From Crocodylus rhombifer (Eukaryota; Chordata; Crocodylia; Crocodylidae), in assembly GCA_038503035.1 (NCBI GenBank), contig JAVSML010001080.1, forward strand, positions 1-64,000: a DNA stretch of 64,000 bases. Reading direction: 5' to 3'. Below the pieces are notes generated by a model. It had not been told where the DNA came from. It ran no database searches and saw nothing but the letters and a program-made list of their open reading frames with translations. Position 1 is the first letter of the stretch, and each line of letters starts with the position of its first letter. A program made the translations under genes and the position numbers. This document shows positions 24,046 through 34,979 of this stretch, one piece after another.

Positions 24046-24950
24046 CCATATTTCATGGTGTATAAGTCGACACAGTGTGGAAGTTGACCCCAATTTTTTT
24101 AACAAAAAAGTTAGGTTTTTCATATATCTGGTCTATAAGTCAATCTTTGCTTTGATTTTCATCAAAGTAAAAAAAAATAAAGGATTGGGCCCTTGCATGC
24201 TGGCAGGCTCCAGGGAAGTTGGATTGGGCCCCTTGGAGCTTGGGCAGCACACAGCCCACTGGCAGCCCACCCAGCTGGGCCTGTGGGCTGCCACCACTGC
24301 AGAAAGAAGGACCGCGTCTCCTTGCAGTTCAGAGGCTACCCAGCCCACCAGCAGCTTTCCCCCCAGCTGCAGAGCAGGGGGGAAGGGGGAGCAGCAGTCT
24401 CCGCCAAAAGCAAGATCAGGCCCTTCACCGCTTCTGCCTTCAGGAGGCTCCTGTGGTTGGCAGGACACCTGGGGCCGCCTTGCCCCATGGGCAGCATGGG
24501 GTGTTGAGCAGGGGCAAGGGAAGAGGCTGGGTCTGCTCAACACCCCTAGCCTCCTAACCCTGTGCTGCCCATGAGGGAAGGCAGCCCCTTCCCAGGAGGC
24601 GCCAGGCATGCTGTTGGGCACAGAAGCCTGCTGAAGGCAGAAGTGACAAGGGAGCTGATCCTGCTTTCAGTGAAGCCTGCCCCACTCCTCCCCCTCCCCC
24701 CCCTGCAGCCAGGGGGCAAGCTGCCAATGGCCCAGGCAGCCCCTAAACTGCAGGGGAGCCCGGGCCTTCCCTCAATGCTCGTGGTGCCCCCTGGGCCTGG
24801 CCAGGCAGGCTGCTAGCTAGCTTGTATTACTCAAGCTCCCAGAACCTGATCCAACTTTCCAAGAGCCTAGATATGGTTTATAAGTCAAGGTGGAAATTTA
24901 AGGATAATTTTGAGAGGTTCAAACGCTGACTTATATAGCATGAAATACAG
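24046..24950. mobile_element. TA-flanked DNA transposon, non-autonomous
   Basis: A 905-bp element with terminal inverted repeats of about 26 bp: CCATATTTCATGGTGTATAA at the left, and the reverse complement of TTATATAGCATGAAATACAG at the right. It is flanked by TA on both sides (24044-24045 and 24951-24952), the duplication made by Tc1/mariner-type transposases. TATAAGTC recurs subterminally (24121-24140 and 24880). The core at 24190-24830 is GC-rich. The 183-residue open frame across it shows no transposase motif and is probably not a gene. Confidence 0.7.
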
Positions 24951-24952
24951 TA

Positions 24953-26200
24953 ATTTACTGGTCTTTTAACCACATCATTACATAGTAAGAAGTTTGCCTG
25001 TCAGAACTCCAGTCCTTTTGCAGGAAAGCACAATGTCTATAGATGACCATACCACACTCTTAATTCTGGATAAAACAAGCATCTCACTAAATACATTGCC
25101 TATTATTCAACTACTGCCAAAAGCAGCCAGTGTGCAGCAATGGAAACCAGTTATGAAGCTGATTAAATGCAGCCAACGTGGAGCATGACTATAAAACACT
25201 GGGCAAACATGCTGGTGGGAACTTACCCAAAAATAGGTTAATGCAGCCCATTCCATTGCACAGAATTTACCTGGAATCCCCCTGTTGCTCCGTCTCTCAG
25301 CCTGATGCTCCCGCTCCTTCTCTCTCCACCCTGCATGAGATGCTAGACCAGATTGCCCTGCACCTCATCTGCATATACATTTTTGGAGCATTCCAGGACT
25401 CATGATGAGAAGGGCTAATTGGCACATTGATCCTTTGGGGGCCATATCTACAGCATATACACATAATGAGCAGTGCTAAGATGTAGGGTCACAATAGCTT
25501 GAAATGCCGTTGATTCTGGTAGGGCCCAGCCCAATGAACTATGTGGTAGATCATGAGCCTTTTCTTTTGGACTGTATTATGCGTAGTTTGGGTACTCAGC
25601 CTTTTGGCTAAGATCAAGTGAGACAGGGGCCTTGCATGTAGGATGTCTACCTAGATTTGGGGAGTATCTAAAGCCCCAAACTGAAGGACCTGGGAGGAAG
25701 GATATTTGCCTACTGGTAGAGCCATACAGACTTGACAATTGAGTTCTGCTTAGTCAAATTTTGGGACATGTCTATTAGACTTTGCCCAATTGAATTTGGA
25801 ATGGATTTGGCCTTGATAAGGATTAAAAAAGAATAGTTTTTACTTTATATAAATAGATGTCAAATTACCGCTCAAAGGTGTGTTGATGGAGTGCCAGTGT
25901 TAAAGCTTGTAGCAGTTTTTAAAAAAGGTAATATGTATCAGATCTGGATGAACTAAGTCAATGGGTACTATATTCAAATTGCTACAGCCATGTTTCATTT
26001 CAAAGTTATTGTTTGTAAATTTGCTCCTCACTTCCATATACTCAGGGAAAGCAAGGTCTGACAGTAAGGGGAGGGGAAAGGGGATCCCAGGGGAAAATGT
26101 TGGGGGATGGTAGAGAACAAAAGGCTCCTGGATCCCCAGATTTAACAATTTTCCCTGCTGTAGAGTGGAGGGGGAACATATTAAAGGCAAACCTCCAATC
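24953..26200. other. No gene; contains U2-like fragment
   Basis: No coding region supported. It contains the U2 snRNA-like segment at 25595-25620. Confidence 0.5.
25595..25620 (+). other. U2 snRNA 5'-end-like fragment
   Basis: CTCAGCCTTTTGGCTAAGAT and the following CAAGTG match the highly conserved 5' region of U2 spliceosomal RNA, with one change (CTCAGCC where U2 has CTCGGCC, a CpG decay). The match stops after about 26 nt; the branch-site recognition loop, Sm site and 3' stem-loops are absent, so this is not a functional U2 gene. Established knowledge: SINEs with snRNA-derived heads (SINEU) are known from crocodilians. I infer this is such a head or a truncated U2 retropseudogene. I did not recognise a CR1-like tail downstream. 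Confidence 0.6.
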
Positions 26201-26229
26201 ATAATTATTATTATTATTAGAATTATTAA
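26201..26229. repeat. (ATT)n microsatellite
   Basis: A short imperfect ATT/TTA triplet run. Confidence 0.85.
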
Positions 26230-28477
26230 TGTTAGACCCTGACTCCATGTGGAGCCCAACAACTAGGGAGACAACAGTCCAATTACCCATGGATCCTATT
26301 ACTCATTATCCAGAGCAGAGCAGGGAGCCAACACCAGCACACATTACTCACAACAGCTTTATTCAGAATGGAGACAGCTTCACACTAGCTCCCACACTGA
26401 TGGGATACAGGGAGCCACAATGAACAATAGTTTTCTTCCATGTTTATACACTTTGTTTCATACTTATTAATATTTACTCTACTTCCGTCCCACCTTATGT
26501 TCCACCCATTTCTCCTCCCATCTCAAGCTCTGTCTCTGTTTACTGGTTGCCTCATTAGCATGGAATTGCCCATGCATTTCATTCGTTTACATGCCTTTTT
26601 GCTATGAGCGCACGTCTAAGACCTTGACTTTTCTTCTTGGGTCAATGGGTGGACTTTGACTAAAACTTGGAAGCTTCTGGAGTCTTCTTCACCAGTCACC
26701 AGTCACCTTTTTGCGTATGTTCATCTCGTACCAATTACATGTTGTTTTTCACATTCCAGTCTGTTTTCTTGTCTCTTCCACCCTTTTTTGGGCCCTTCTA
26801 TCTTATCTTGTTCCTTACTGTAGCTGGTTCACAGCACACAGACTCACACAGATTCACTTGTTGTTTTTCCCTCAGAAAATGGTTGACACAGTTAAGACAG
26901 TTACTTAGCCTAAGCAAATGGCTGGCATAGATATCATTCTGCCTTGTGGTCAGCAGCTCTGATAGGCCACAGGTAAAGCCTTATATTCAGCTGCAAATCC
27001 AGTGCTTCATAATAATCCTAATTATTATCACCCTAACAATTAAGTCTATACCTGGAACATTATAACAAATTTATAAATTTTCCATATTTAGAATCTAATT
27101 ATTGGGGTTTGTTTTATGATCAGGGTCATCTTTTATTCGAGTAAATATGGTGATAATCCTAAATCCTTTCTCCTGCTGGTGTTTTCAACTTTGTGGAGAA
27201 ACATAGTAAGTCTGGAAATAGGGTATTTAGCTGAGCTAGACAATATAATCATAAACCATTTATTCTTCCAGTCCCCTATTGATTTTTATTGCTGCTTTGA
27301 ACTCCTTCCAACGTGTTATTCTCTTTGGTGGGGTGGTACACTGAACTAAATGAAATATTTCAAGTAATATAGTGCTAAAACCATATATAGAAGTTATTAC
27401 GTCCTTGCTCTGTAAGAAGTGAACCTCTATATATTCAGTCCCAGTTGCAGTTCATTTTTTCCTATGTTTTTATTGAAAAATCTCTGCTTATGAAGGTTTT
27501 CTTCTCCCACTAATTATGGGATTTGGATTAATTCTCCCCTTCTTCCACTCTCTCCCACCCCATCCCTGATGAGAAAATCATATCAAAATTTTCCAAGATG
27601 AGTAATATTTTTCCTTTGTCCAGGTTTCTAAATTTCTGGTTGTCTGTGTTACTTCTGTTCTTCTAGGAATTTCCAGCTCTTCCCAATTTAGATTCAATAC
27701 CATGTATGATTCTCAGTTGTGATAGTTTGCTGAAGTTAATCCTTCCCTTACTTGATTTGATTTAAAGGAACATAGATAAGAAAGGAAATGTCAATTGGGT
27801 ACTATTATAAATTACTATATTTACGTTATGCCTGAGAAATCAGACAGAGATGATAATCTTTCAAGTGAAAATATATATTCAAATACTTTACAAAGAGCCT
27901 GGGGTGTAAGGAAGTAGTGGAAGTTGATCAGGATGGGGATGCATGTGTGTAAGGATGAACTGTAACTGCATGAGGAATAAGATCAACATTTTCCATCTCT
28001 TATTCAAACAGTGTATTAGGCACACTTAATACCCTAACTACAAAGGCATGTTCATAAATATTTCAAAAATAATTTTGGACAATGTTATCCAAAAATGGAA
28101 TTCCATTTGCCAGCCCTACAAATGATCCTGCTCCCCCTGCTAACCTCCTTTTACTCTACAAGAGATAATATCCCTCTTCCATTTTGAGTGACCTTATTCA
28201 TATACATACCTGGATTTAACTAAAAGTGCTGTTCATTACTTGATATGTAACTACTTCTGAGAATTTCTCTTTTCTCTACAGGTTTCTTATTTTAAACACT
28301 CACTTCAATTATACAGTGGGATTAAACATAAGTTTAGCCTCTATCTGCTCTTTGCCCACATGCAAGAAATGAGATTCTGTGCCTGAAAACTGACCTTCCA
28401 CATTAAATCCTAACTGTAAGTTGTTCCAATAAAAGAAGTTTGTCCTCCAATAAAAGAGTATTATACCTCCTTTGCTC
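26230..28477. other. No gene seen
   Basis: AT-rich DNA with short unsupported open frames on both strands; no domain, transposon end or RNA gene recognised. Confidence 0.55.
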
Positions 28478-30358
28478 AGGACTGTAGGGGAGCTGTTAGG
28501 AAGGCTAAGGTGGAGATGGAACTGGTCCCAGATCAAGGATAACATCCCAGATCAAGGATAACAAGAAGTTCTTTTTTAAATATATAGGGGATAAAAAGAA
28601 GGTACCTGGTAACATAGGGCCTCTGTAGGATACACTAGGAAAGCTAGTGGTCACACCAGATAACAAAGCTAACCTCTTTAACAATTTCTTTGCTTCATTT
28701 TTGAGCAGGGACCAGGGCATCCCCCCACTGGGATCCCCGACAGACCCAGGGGAGGTGCTGCCAGGCCCAGAGTCAGTGAGGACCTATTCAGGGAACTTCT
28801 GGTGGGACTAGATGTGTTCAAATCAGCAGGTCCTAACAATCTCCACCCCAGAGTGCTGAGGGGATTAGCAGAGGTCATTGCGGCACCCCTGGCACAGGTT
28901 AACAAGCACTTGTGGTGCTCCGGTGAGGTGCCAGAGGACTGGAAAAGGGCCAGTGTGGTCCCCATTTTCAAAAAAGGGAGGAAGGAGGACCCAGGAAACT
29001 ACAGGGCTGTTAGTCTTACCTCGGTCCTGGGAAAGCTCTTTGAGAAAATTATCCAGGAACACATCTGCAAGGGACCAGCAGGGGGGATCATGTTTAGGAG
29101 CAACCAACATGGGTTCATTCAACGCAGGTGCTGTTAGACCAACCTGGTGGCCTTCTATGACCAGGTCACAAAATTCTTGGATGTAGGTGTTGCAGTAGAC
29201 ATAGTCTTCCTGGACTTTCGCAAGGCTTTCAACACTGTTTCTCACCCCATTCTCATTAAGAAATTAGATGACTGTGGCGTCGATGCCTACACAGTCAGAT
29301 GGGTCACAAATTGGCTGGAGGGTCACACCCAGAGAGTGGTGGTGAATAGGTCATTTTTGACCTGGACAGATGTGGGCAGTAGGGTCCCCCAGGGCTCGGT
29401 CCTTGGGCCCGCACTGTTCAACATCTTCATCAGCGACTTCAACGAGGGGGTGAAAAGCACCTTGTTCAAATTCACGGATGACACTAAGATATGGGGAGAA
29501 GTGGGCACACTGGAGGAGAGGGACAGGCTGCAACTAGATCTAGACATGTTACAGGGGTGGGTGGATGAGAACAAAATTGGATTCAATACTAACAAGTTCA
29601 AGGTGCTACACCTGGGGAGGAAGAACCAGCAGCATACCTACAGGCTGGGGAACTCCCTTCTGATCAGCACAGAGTCAGAAAAGGATCTTAGTGTCATTAT
29701 TGATTCCAAAATGCACATGGGCCGCCAATGTAGGGACGCAGTCAGGAAAACTAACCGCACCTTGTCATGCATCCACAGATGCATCACGAGCAGGTCCAAG
29801 GAGGTGACCTTCCTGCTCTATGCAACATTTATCAGGCCGCAGTTGGAGTACTGTGTCCAGTTCTGGGCTATGCACTTCAGGAGGGATGTGGACAGTATCG
29901 AGAGGGTCCAGAGAAGGGCCACTCACATGATCGGGGGCAGCAAGGCAGGTCCTGTGAGCGGAGTCTACGGGATCTGAACCTGTTCAGCCTCCACAAGAGA
30001 AGGCTGAGAGGGGTTCTGGTGGTCATCTACAAACTGACCAAAGGGGACCAGCCCGCAATGGGAGAGACCCTGTTACCCCAAGCACTACCAAGAGTAACAA
30101 GGAACAACGGCCATAAGTTGACTGAGAGTAGATTCAGGCTAGGTATATGGAGGAACTACTTCACAGTCAGGGCTGCTAGGATCTGGAACCAACTTCCAAG
30201 GGAAGTGGTGCTCACTCCTACCCTGGGGGTCTTCAAAAGGAGGCTAGATGATCACCTGGCTGGGGTCGTTTGACCAGCTTTCTTTCTTTCCTGCCATGGC
30301 AGGGGGTCAGACTTGATGATCTGCTCAGGTCCCTTCCGACCCTACCAACTATGAAGTT
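28478..30358 (+). mobile_element. CR1 LINE, longest copy, 5'-truncated
   Basis: About 1.9 kb of CR1 on the plus strand, covering the reverse transcriptase part of ORF2, the 3' UTR (CCTGCCATGGCAGGGGGTCAG at about 30290) and the tail CTACCAACTATGAAGTT. The endonuclease and ORF1 are missing. CCCAGATCAAGGATAACA occurs twice in tandem near 28528-28562, a local duplication. Its 3' end closely matches the minus-strand copies at 6251 and 52605, so these belong to one or closely related subfamilies. Confidence 0.92.
28802..30273 (+). pseudogene. CR1 ORF2 reverse transcriptase, broken
   Basis: Remnant of the CR1 ORF2 polymerase, which primes reverse transcription at nicked DNA. In order: the finger-region block VPIFKKG...DPGNYRAVSLTSV (28930-29040), the first catalytic region FLDFRKAFNTVSHP (about 29205-29250), VPQGSVLGPALFNIF (about 29380-29430), the YADD-like box as FTDDTKIW (about 29472-29495), and the C-terminal AARIWNQLPREVV near 30170. 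Damage: an in-frame TAG at 29135-29137, and a shift from the frame of 29147-29977 into that of the final segment (ending 30273) around 29940. The Ala-to-Thr change in the catalytic box is unusual. Upstream domains are lost by truncation. Confidence 0.9.
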
Positions 30359-30449
30359 ACTCCACCTCCTAAATATTGCTTCTGTATTATTCTCTGGACC
30401 ATCATGGCTGCAACAACAGTATTACATCTAGTATCAGAACAGTTTAGAT

Positions 30450-31267
30450 CAAAGGGTGGGCAAAGTTTGGCTCATGGGCCAGATTCAACCAGCAGTAGAC
30501 TCCATTTCCCAGCAGCCCTTGCTCGCATGGCTGGGGCCAGTATCCAAGGAGACCCCAGCAGCACCCTGTGATAGCACAGGGCCAGGGTTTTCATGGAGAC
30601 TGGCTCCAGCAGCACTGGCAGGCAGCAGCAATGCCAGCTTCTCCCTGGTGGGGGGACTAAGGGGGAGCTGCGCTATGAGTGAGAGTGGGTGGGCTCAGCT
30701 GCCACCATCTGTGCAAGGAGAACAGCAGCAGCTCTGTCACTGGGAGGGGTGGCTACAGGAGGGCTACAGGGAACGTTGGGGTGGCTATAGCCCTCACAAG
30801 CCTCCCCTAATGCTGCCCATGCTGGCAAGGCGCACAGCAGGGCAGGGAGCTGCTCCAGAGCCAGACTAGAATCTTGTAGCAGTGACAGTGTGGTCCAGAG
30901 CCAAGGCAGAGCCTCAATCTGCAACCTGCATGCCCTAGACCATGCTATCACTGCTGCAAGGACCTGAGGCAGAGCTGCAATCTGCTGCCTGCATGTCCCT
31001 GCCTGGGACATGCAGACTGCAGATCACTCTGCCCTGGCTCTGAACCATGCTGTCACCACTGCAAGCCCAAATTTCAAACAGCTTAGTGCCCTGCCACGTG
31101 CCCCACCAGTGCTGCTGGGGCTGGTCTCCACAGAAACCCTGGTCTCCTGCTATCACAGTGTGGCTTCTGCTGGGGTCTCCACGGAAACTGGCCCCAGCCA
31201 TGCAGGCAGGGGCTGCTGGGAAATGAAGTCCAACCCCCAGCCAGATCTGCCATTTTGCCCACCCCTG
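30450..31267. mobile_element. hAT-like element with perfect 8-bp TSD
   Basis: An 818-bp element flanked by GTTTAGAT on both sides (30442-30449 and 31268-31275), the 8-bp duplication typical of hAT transposases. Its ends are CAAAGGGTGGGCAAA and the reverse complement of TTTTGCCCACCCCTG. Long inverted subterminal arms follow: CCATTTCCCAGCAGCCCTTG (30508) pairs with the reverse of GGGGCTGCTGGGAAATGAAG (31209), and GGCTGGGGCCAG and GGAGACCCCAGCAG also recur inverted. The GC-rich core has no transposase; open frames there are unsupported. A non-autonomous foldback-like hAT. Confidence 0.8.
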
Positions 31268-33289
31268 GTTTAGATGTTCCCAGAATACTTTATTTTCAGT
31301 CAATTGTTTGTGTAATTGTTTAGTAATAGATCAAAAACCCTCCCTATAGTAATATGTTCTACACTGTCTTGCATGTTCCTTTAAAATGAACAGCTAACTC
31401 CACATCTCTTTTAACTCAACCTGAAAGAGGGTCACTTTATTTATGCTAATACTTACAGTAAGTCATCTTCCTTTTTCCCTTCTATGTTGCTATTAAATAC
31501 TAAAATAGTAGCAGAACACGACTCTTGTCTGACTAGGTTTAAAAAAAAAAAGCTTTAACATGTGGATATTTTGGTTTCTCACAAGATGTTCTTATCTCCT
31601 GTAATAAGCAAAGGTCATACATTCAAGAGTAAAAAAAAACAAAAATTCAGAGAATTTGGACAAAGAGCTTGACAAGTCTAAAGTTATTTGCCTGACAGAT
31701 GCACCCAAGGTCTTTCTGACACTGGCAGATTTACAGAGACACTGTATATAAGGACAAAGTGTACATAATCTCTTCCTCTTAATGTGTTAGACACGCAGAT
31801 TAGCTTTTTTAACTTCTCTGCACACAGTCTTGTCAAACTGCCCCAGGGGCACAGGACCAGAAAAGGGGAAATCCTCATTCAGAGGCAAACCCCAGACCAA
31901 AGTAAAAAGAAAAGAAAATGACATACGTGTTGCAGGGACTGGGAGGACTAAGGAAACACGTGGCGGGAAACTGCCCACGCGGTTTGTCAGCCGCGCCCAT
32001 ATCCAGCTGGGGCCAGGTGACATCATGACGAGATGCCACCCGATGGAGATGAAAAGCAGCTGTGAAAGTGCAGAAAAGGGAACGCTGAGGCTGGGAGGAG
32101 TGGCAGGCGATCGCGAGACAGAAGGCATCCAGCTGCTGTGGTCTGCAGCAGTGACAGCAGCAGCAGCAGTGGTAGCGACACCAGCAGCAGCGGCGGTGGT
32201 GGCACCCAGAGCTGTGAAAGATCCCCAAGCTAGGGAAGATTGGCAGGGATTGTAAGAGCCGGCAGGGAGACCGGCAGTGGCGGCAGCAGCCGGACCAGTG
32301 GAGGATCCCTGAGCCGGGGACAACTGGCAGGGATCAGAAGAGACCGCAGGGGCAGCAGGAACTGTGAGGGATCCACGTGCCGTAGGAGACCAATGGAGAA
32401 TCAGCGGAACCATCAGAGGAGCCAGCAGCGGCTGCAGTGAGAGCTGGCATGGGAGCTCCCTTCAGAGGCAATGGGTGCCGCGGCTCCAGAGTGGTGGTGG
32501 GTCCTGGAGGAAGGGAGAGAGAGGCCCCAGCTGGGGTGAAAGCACAGACCCCAACCCAGAGGTCGTGCTAGCCTAGGGTTGTTAGGGGCTAGCACAGCAT
32601 AGGAATCCCCACCATCAGCATTCCTCTTCCTTTTGTTCTCCCTGTTGTCGCGCCCCTTAGTAATTGTACGGTTGGTTCATTAATTTGTTTCATATCAGGT
32701 CACTATAGGGAAAGGGGCTATGGTAAGGTATTGTTTGTGTTCCCCTTTTAGGGTTTATCTATTTTAGTTACCTGGCAACAGTAGAGTGGTGGTGCTCTTA
32801 GCGCCAAGCAACCGGGACATTGCCCAAGGGGGAGAAGGAACCACAGGAGAACGCAGCAAGGGCCAACGGCATCTGACATAGAAGGCCCAGGGCATTCCTT
32901 TACAGGAGCAGACATGGGGATCAGAGAGGATATCAGCAGGGGTTGCTGTGAAAGATCTGGAGGCCCATCTCAAAGGTTGGCATGTGGCTGGGGTGTAGGG
33001 GAGATTGGAGCCCCATGAACGTTCACCATGATGCATGACAGCTCTGGAGGCATCTTCACAGGGGACCCCCTCCACTGAAGGATCATTCAAAGTCATGGCA
33101 GGCAAGTTTGGGGGTCACCCTGAGGGTAACCAAGGAGCCCTCTGGGGTCTTCATGAAGGTTCCTGGCGAGCAAGGTCAGCAGCTCAGGCAAAGGCAGCAT
33201 GAGAGCGAACCATCACAAGGAGGCAGGGACACAAACTCCTTTTTTCACTTCTGAATTAAAAATCTAGAATCCATGGAAGACAACATGGC
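31268..33289. other. No gene; GC-rich block with tandem units
   Basis: AT-rich to about 31800, then GC-rich to about 33240. The GC-rich part includes a CAG/GCG-rich stretch (32145-32205) and tandem units (next entry). The long open frames at 31787-32413 (minus) and 31830-32255 (plus) overlap on opposite strands and reflect composition. The stretch 32580-33240 is unassigned; it could belong to an unrecognised retroelement. Confidence 0.4.
32220..32440. repeat. GC-rich tandem repeat, 65-85-bp units
   Basis: Units begin with GATCCC/GATCCA (32221, 32305, 32370) and share TGGCAGGGAT, an AAGAG segment and a GGCAGCAG-type ending. The copies are imperfect and about three in number. This is a minisatellite-like array inside unassigned GC-rich DNA. 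Confidence 0.55.
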
Positions 33290-33297
33290 TTGATAAC

Positions 33298-34971
33298 CAG
33301 GGACCTAGGTTTTCCTTTTCCCATGGGAAATGAAGAAAAATTGAATTTTCCCTTTCACCAAAGAAAAATGCAGAGTTTTCATTTTAATGGAGAAACACAC
33401 AGGTTTTACACTTTTGAAAAGAGCACTATGCAGATTGGCAGAGTTCTAGCCAGAAGAGGGCTGGGGAGAGTGGGAGGAGGGAGGTCAGGGAGCGCCATGT
33501 AGATGCATATGGGCACCAGGAAGCCTGGAGAGCAGCTCCCACAGGTAAGTCTAGCAGGGAGTGGGGAGGAAGGGGGATTGAGGCCCCCATAGGGAGGAAG
33601 GGAATTGCTGCCCAGCCCAGGTGGTGTGTGGGGCATGGGACCCAGGGCTGGAACACATGGGTGCAGGACCCCAGCAAGGAGTAAGATGGAGTTGCGTGTG
33701 CATGAGTGACTGGTGCCTCCTGAATCTGGGGGGCACCTGCAGAAGCCACCAATGGTGGTGGCCCTATTGGGGGGGGACCAGCCCTACTTACAGCATCAGT
33801 GTCGGCTGTCAGGGGCGCATCAGCCCCATCAGGGGAAACATATGCACCCCCTACCCATTGCCTAGGTGTGTACGGCTTATCCAGGGGATGGGGATTGGTG
33901 CTGGCTCCCCTGCTGCTGCATGCACTCCCAGATTTGTGCATGGGGCCAGGGTAGAGGCAGACTGCCCACTGTGGGTTCAGGCTCCCTGCTCTGCTGCCCT
34001 CCTGCCAGGATCTCTGCAGCCCAGTGGGAGGAACCCAGCACTGCAGGGCAAAGTGGGGCCAGCCAGGGAAGCTCCATGCCACTGTGAGCCCCATGCCACC
34101 CTGGCAAAGCATCCCCTGCCTGCCCAGCAGTGGGAACAGTGGTGCAGAGGTAGAGGGCAAAAGGTGTCTTGCCAGGGCAGTGCAGGGCTTACAGTAGCAA
34201 TGAACTTCCCTGCCTGACCCTGCTTTTCCCTGCCATGACAGGTCCTACCCACTGGGCTGCAGAGGCCCCGGTGGGGAGGGCAGCAGGAAGGGGAGCCCAA
34301 GCCCACAGCAGGCAGCTTGCACTCACCCCTACCACAGGCTCTGCTCCAGCCATACTGCTGGGAGGGGAGGGGGAAGCTGGCTCCATGCTCTACTCTGCTG
34401 CAGCAGCTGCTGCTTCTCACAGGTGGCAGCCAGGGCTCTGGCACTGCTGTGGGGGCAGGGGACTGCAGACCCGGATTCCTTGTCCCATAGCCCTGGAAGC
34501 TGGGGGCCCCCTCCAGCAGGGCTAGGGAGGGCAGCGACTGTGGGTGGGTGGCGAAGGGCACCAGCAGGGCCAGGGGACTGTGAGTGGGGAGCAAGGGACA
34601 CCAGCTGGGGAGCTATGCCTTGGGTGTGAAGGGCCTGAACCTGCATCAGGGTGAGCTAAGGGGGAGCTCTGATTTTCCATGATAAAAAACCCAAAATCAA
34701 ATATCAAAATGTATAGGTATTTAGAATTTATTTTACTGTAGTGACTGAGGCACTGATGAGCTTCCAAATTAAATTCCAAATTTAATATTGTAAATATATC
34801 AATAAAACATTGTGTTCAATTGATACCTATATGTGTGTGTGTGTGTGTGTGTAATTTTATTTATATATATATATAGATATATATATAGCGATGTTTCATA
34901 TTAATTCCAGATTTGGGGGGTTTTATCAGAGAATTTGCACTATTTTTTAGCAGAGAAAACCAGGATCCCTG
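33298..34971. mobile_element. hAT-like element, family copy A
   Basis: The ends CAGGGACCTAGGTTTTCC and the reverse complement of GAAAACCAGGATCCCTG form inverted repeats. The flanks TTGATAAC (33290-33297) and ATAATAAC (34972-34979) match at six of eight positions, fitting an aged 8-bp duplication. The same ends and the same subterminal words (GTAAATATATCAAT, ATTGTGTT, TGATACCTATAT, GATGTTTCAT) occur in copy B at 44676-46048. The 1.2-kb GC-rich middle (about 33440-34650) has no counterpart I could match in B and may be a nested insertion. No transposase frame recognised. Confidence 0.75.
34832..34887. repeat. (TG)n and (TA)n microsatellites
   Basis: About ten TG units (34832-34852) are followed after a short spacer by imperfect TA units (34862-34887). 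Copy B of the same transposon has CTATATACATAG at the homologous place, so the array grew after the two copies separated. Confidence 0.93.
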
Positions 34972-34979
34972 ATAATAAC

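Noticed and set aside
24023..24574. 183-codon open frame
   Set aside because: It lies across the end and GC-rich core of the TA-flanked element, overlaps other long frames on both strands and has no domain; GC-rich composition explains it.
25595..25760. A functional U2 snRNA gene
   Set aside because: Only the first 26 nt of similarity are present; the Sm site and 3' stem-loops are missing and no snRNA promoter element was seen.
31787..32413. 208-codon minus-strand open frame
   Set aside because: Covers CAG/GCG triplets and tandem units; Ala/Ser/Pro-rich translation is a by-product of the repeats.
33426..34160. 244-codon minus-strand open frame
   Set aside because: Located in the GC-rich core of hAT-like copy A with competing frames on both strands; low-complexity Pro/Ser/Gly composition and no motif.
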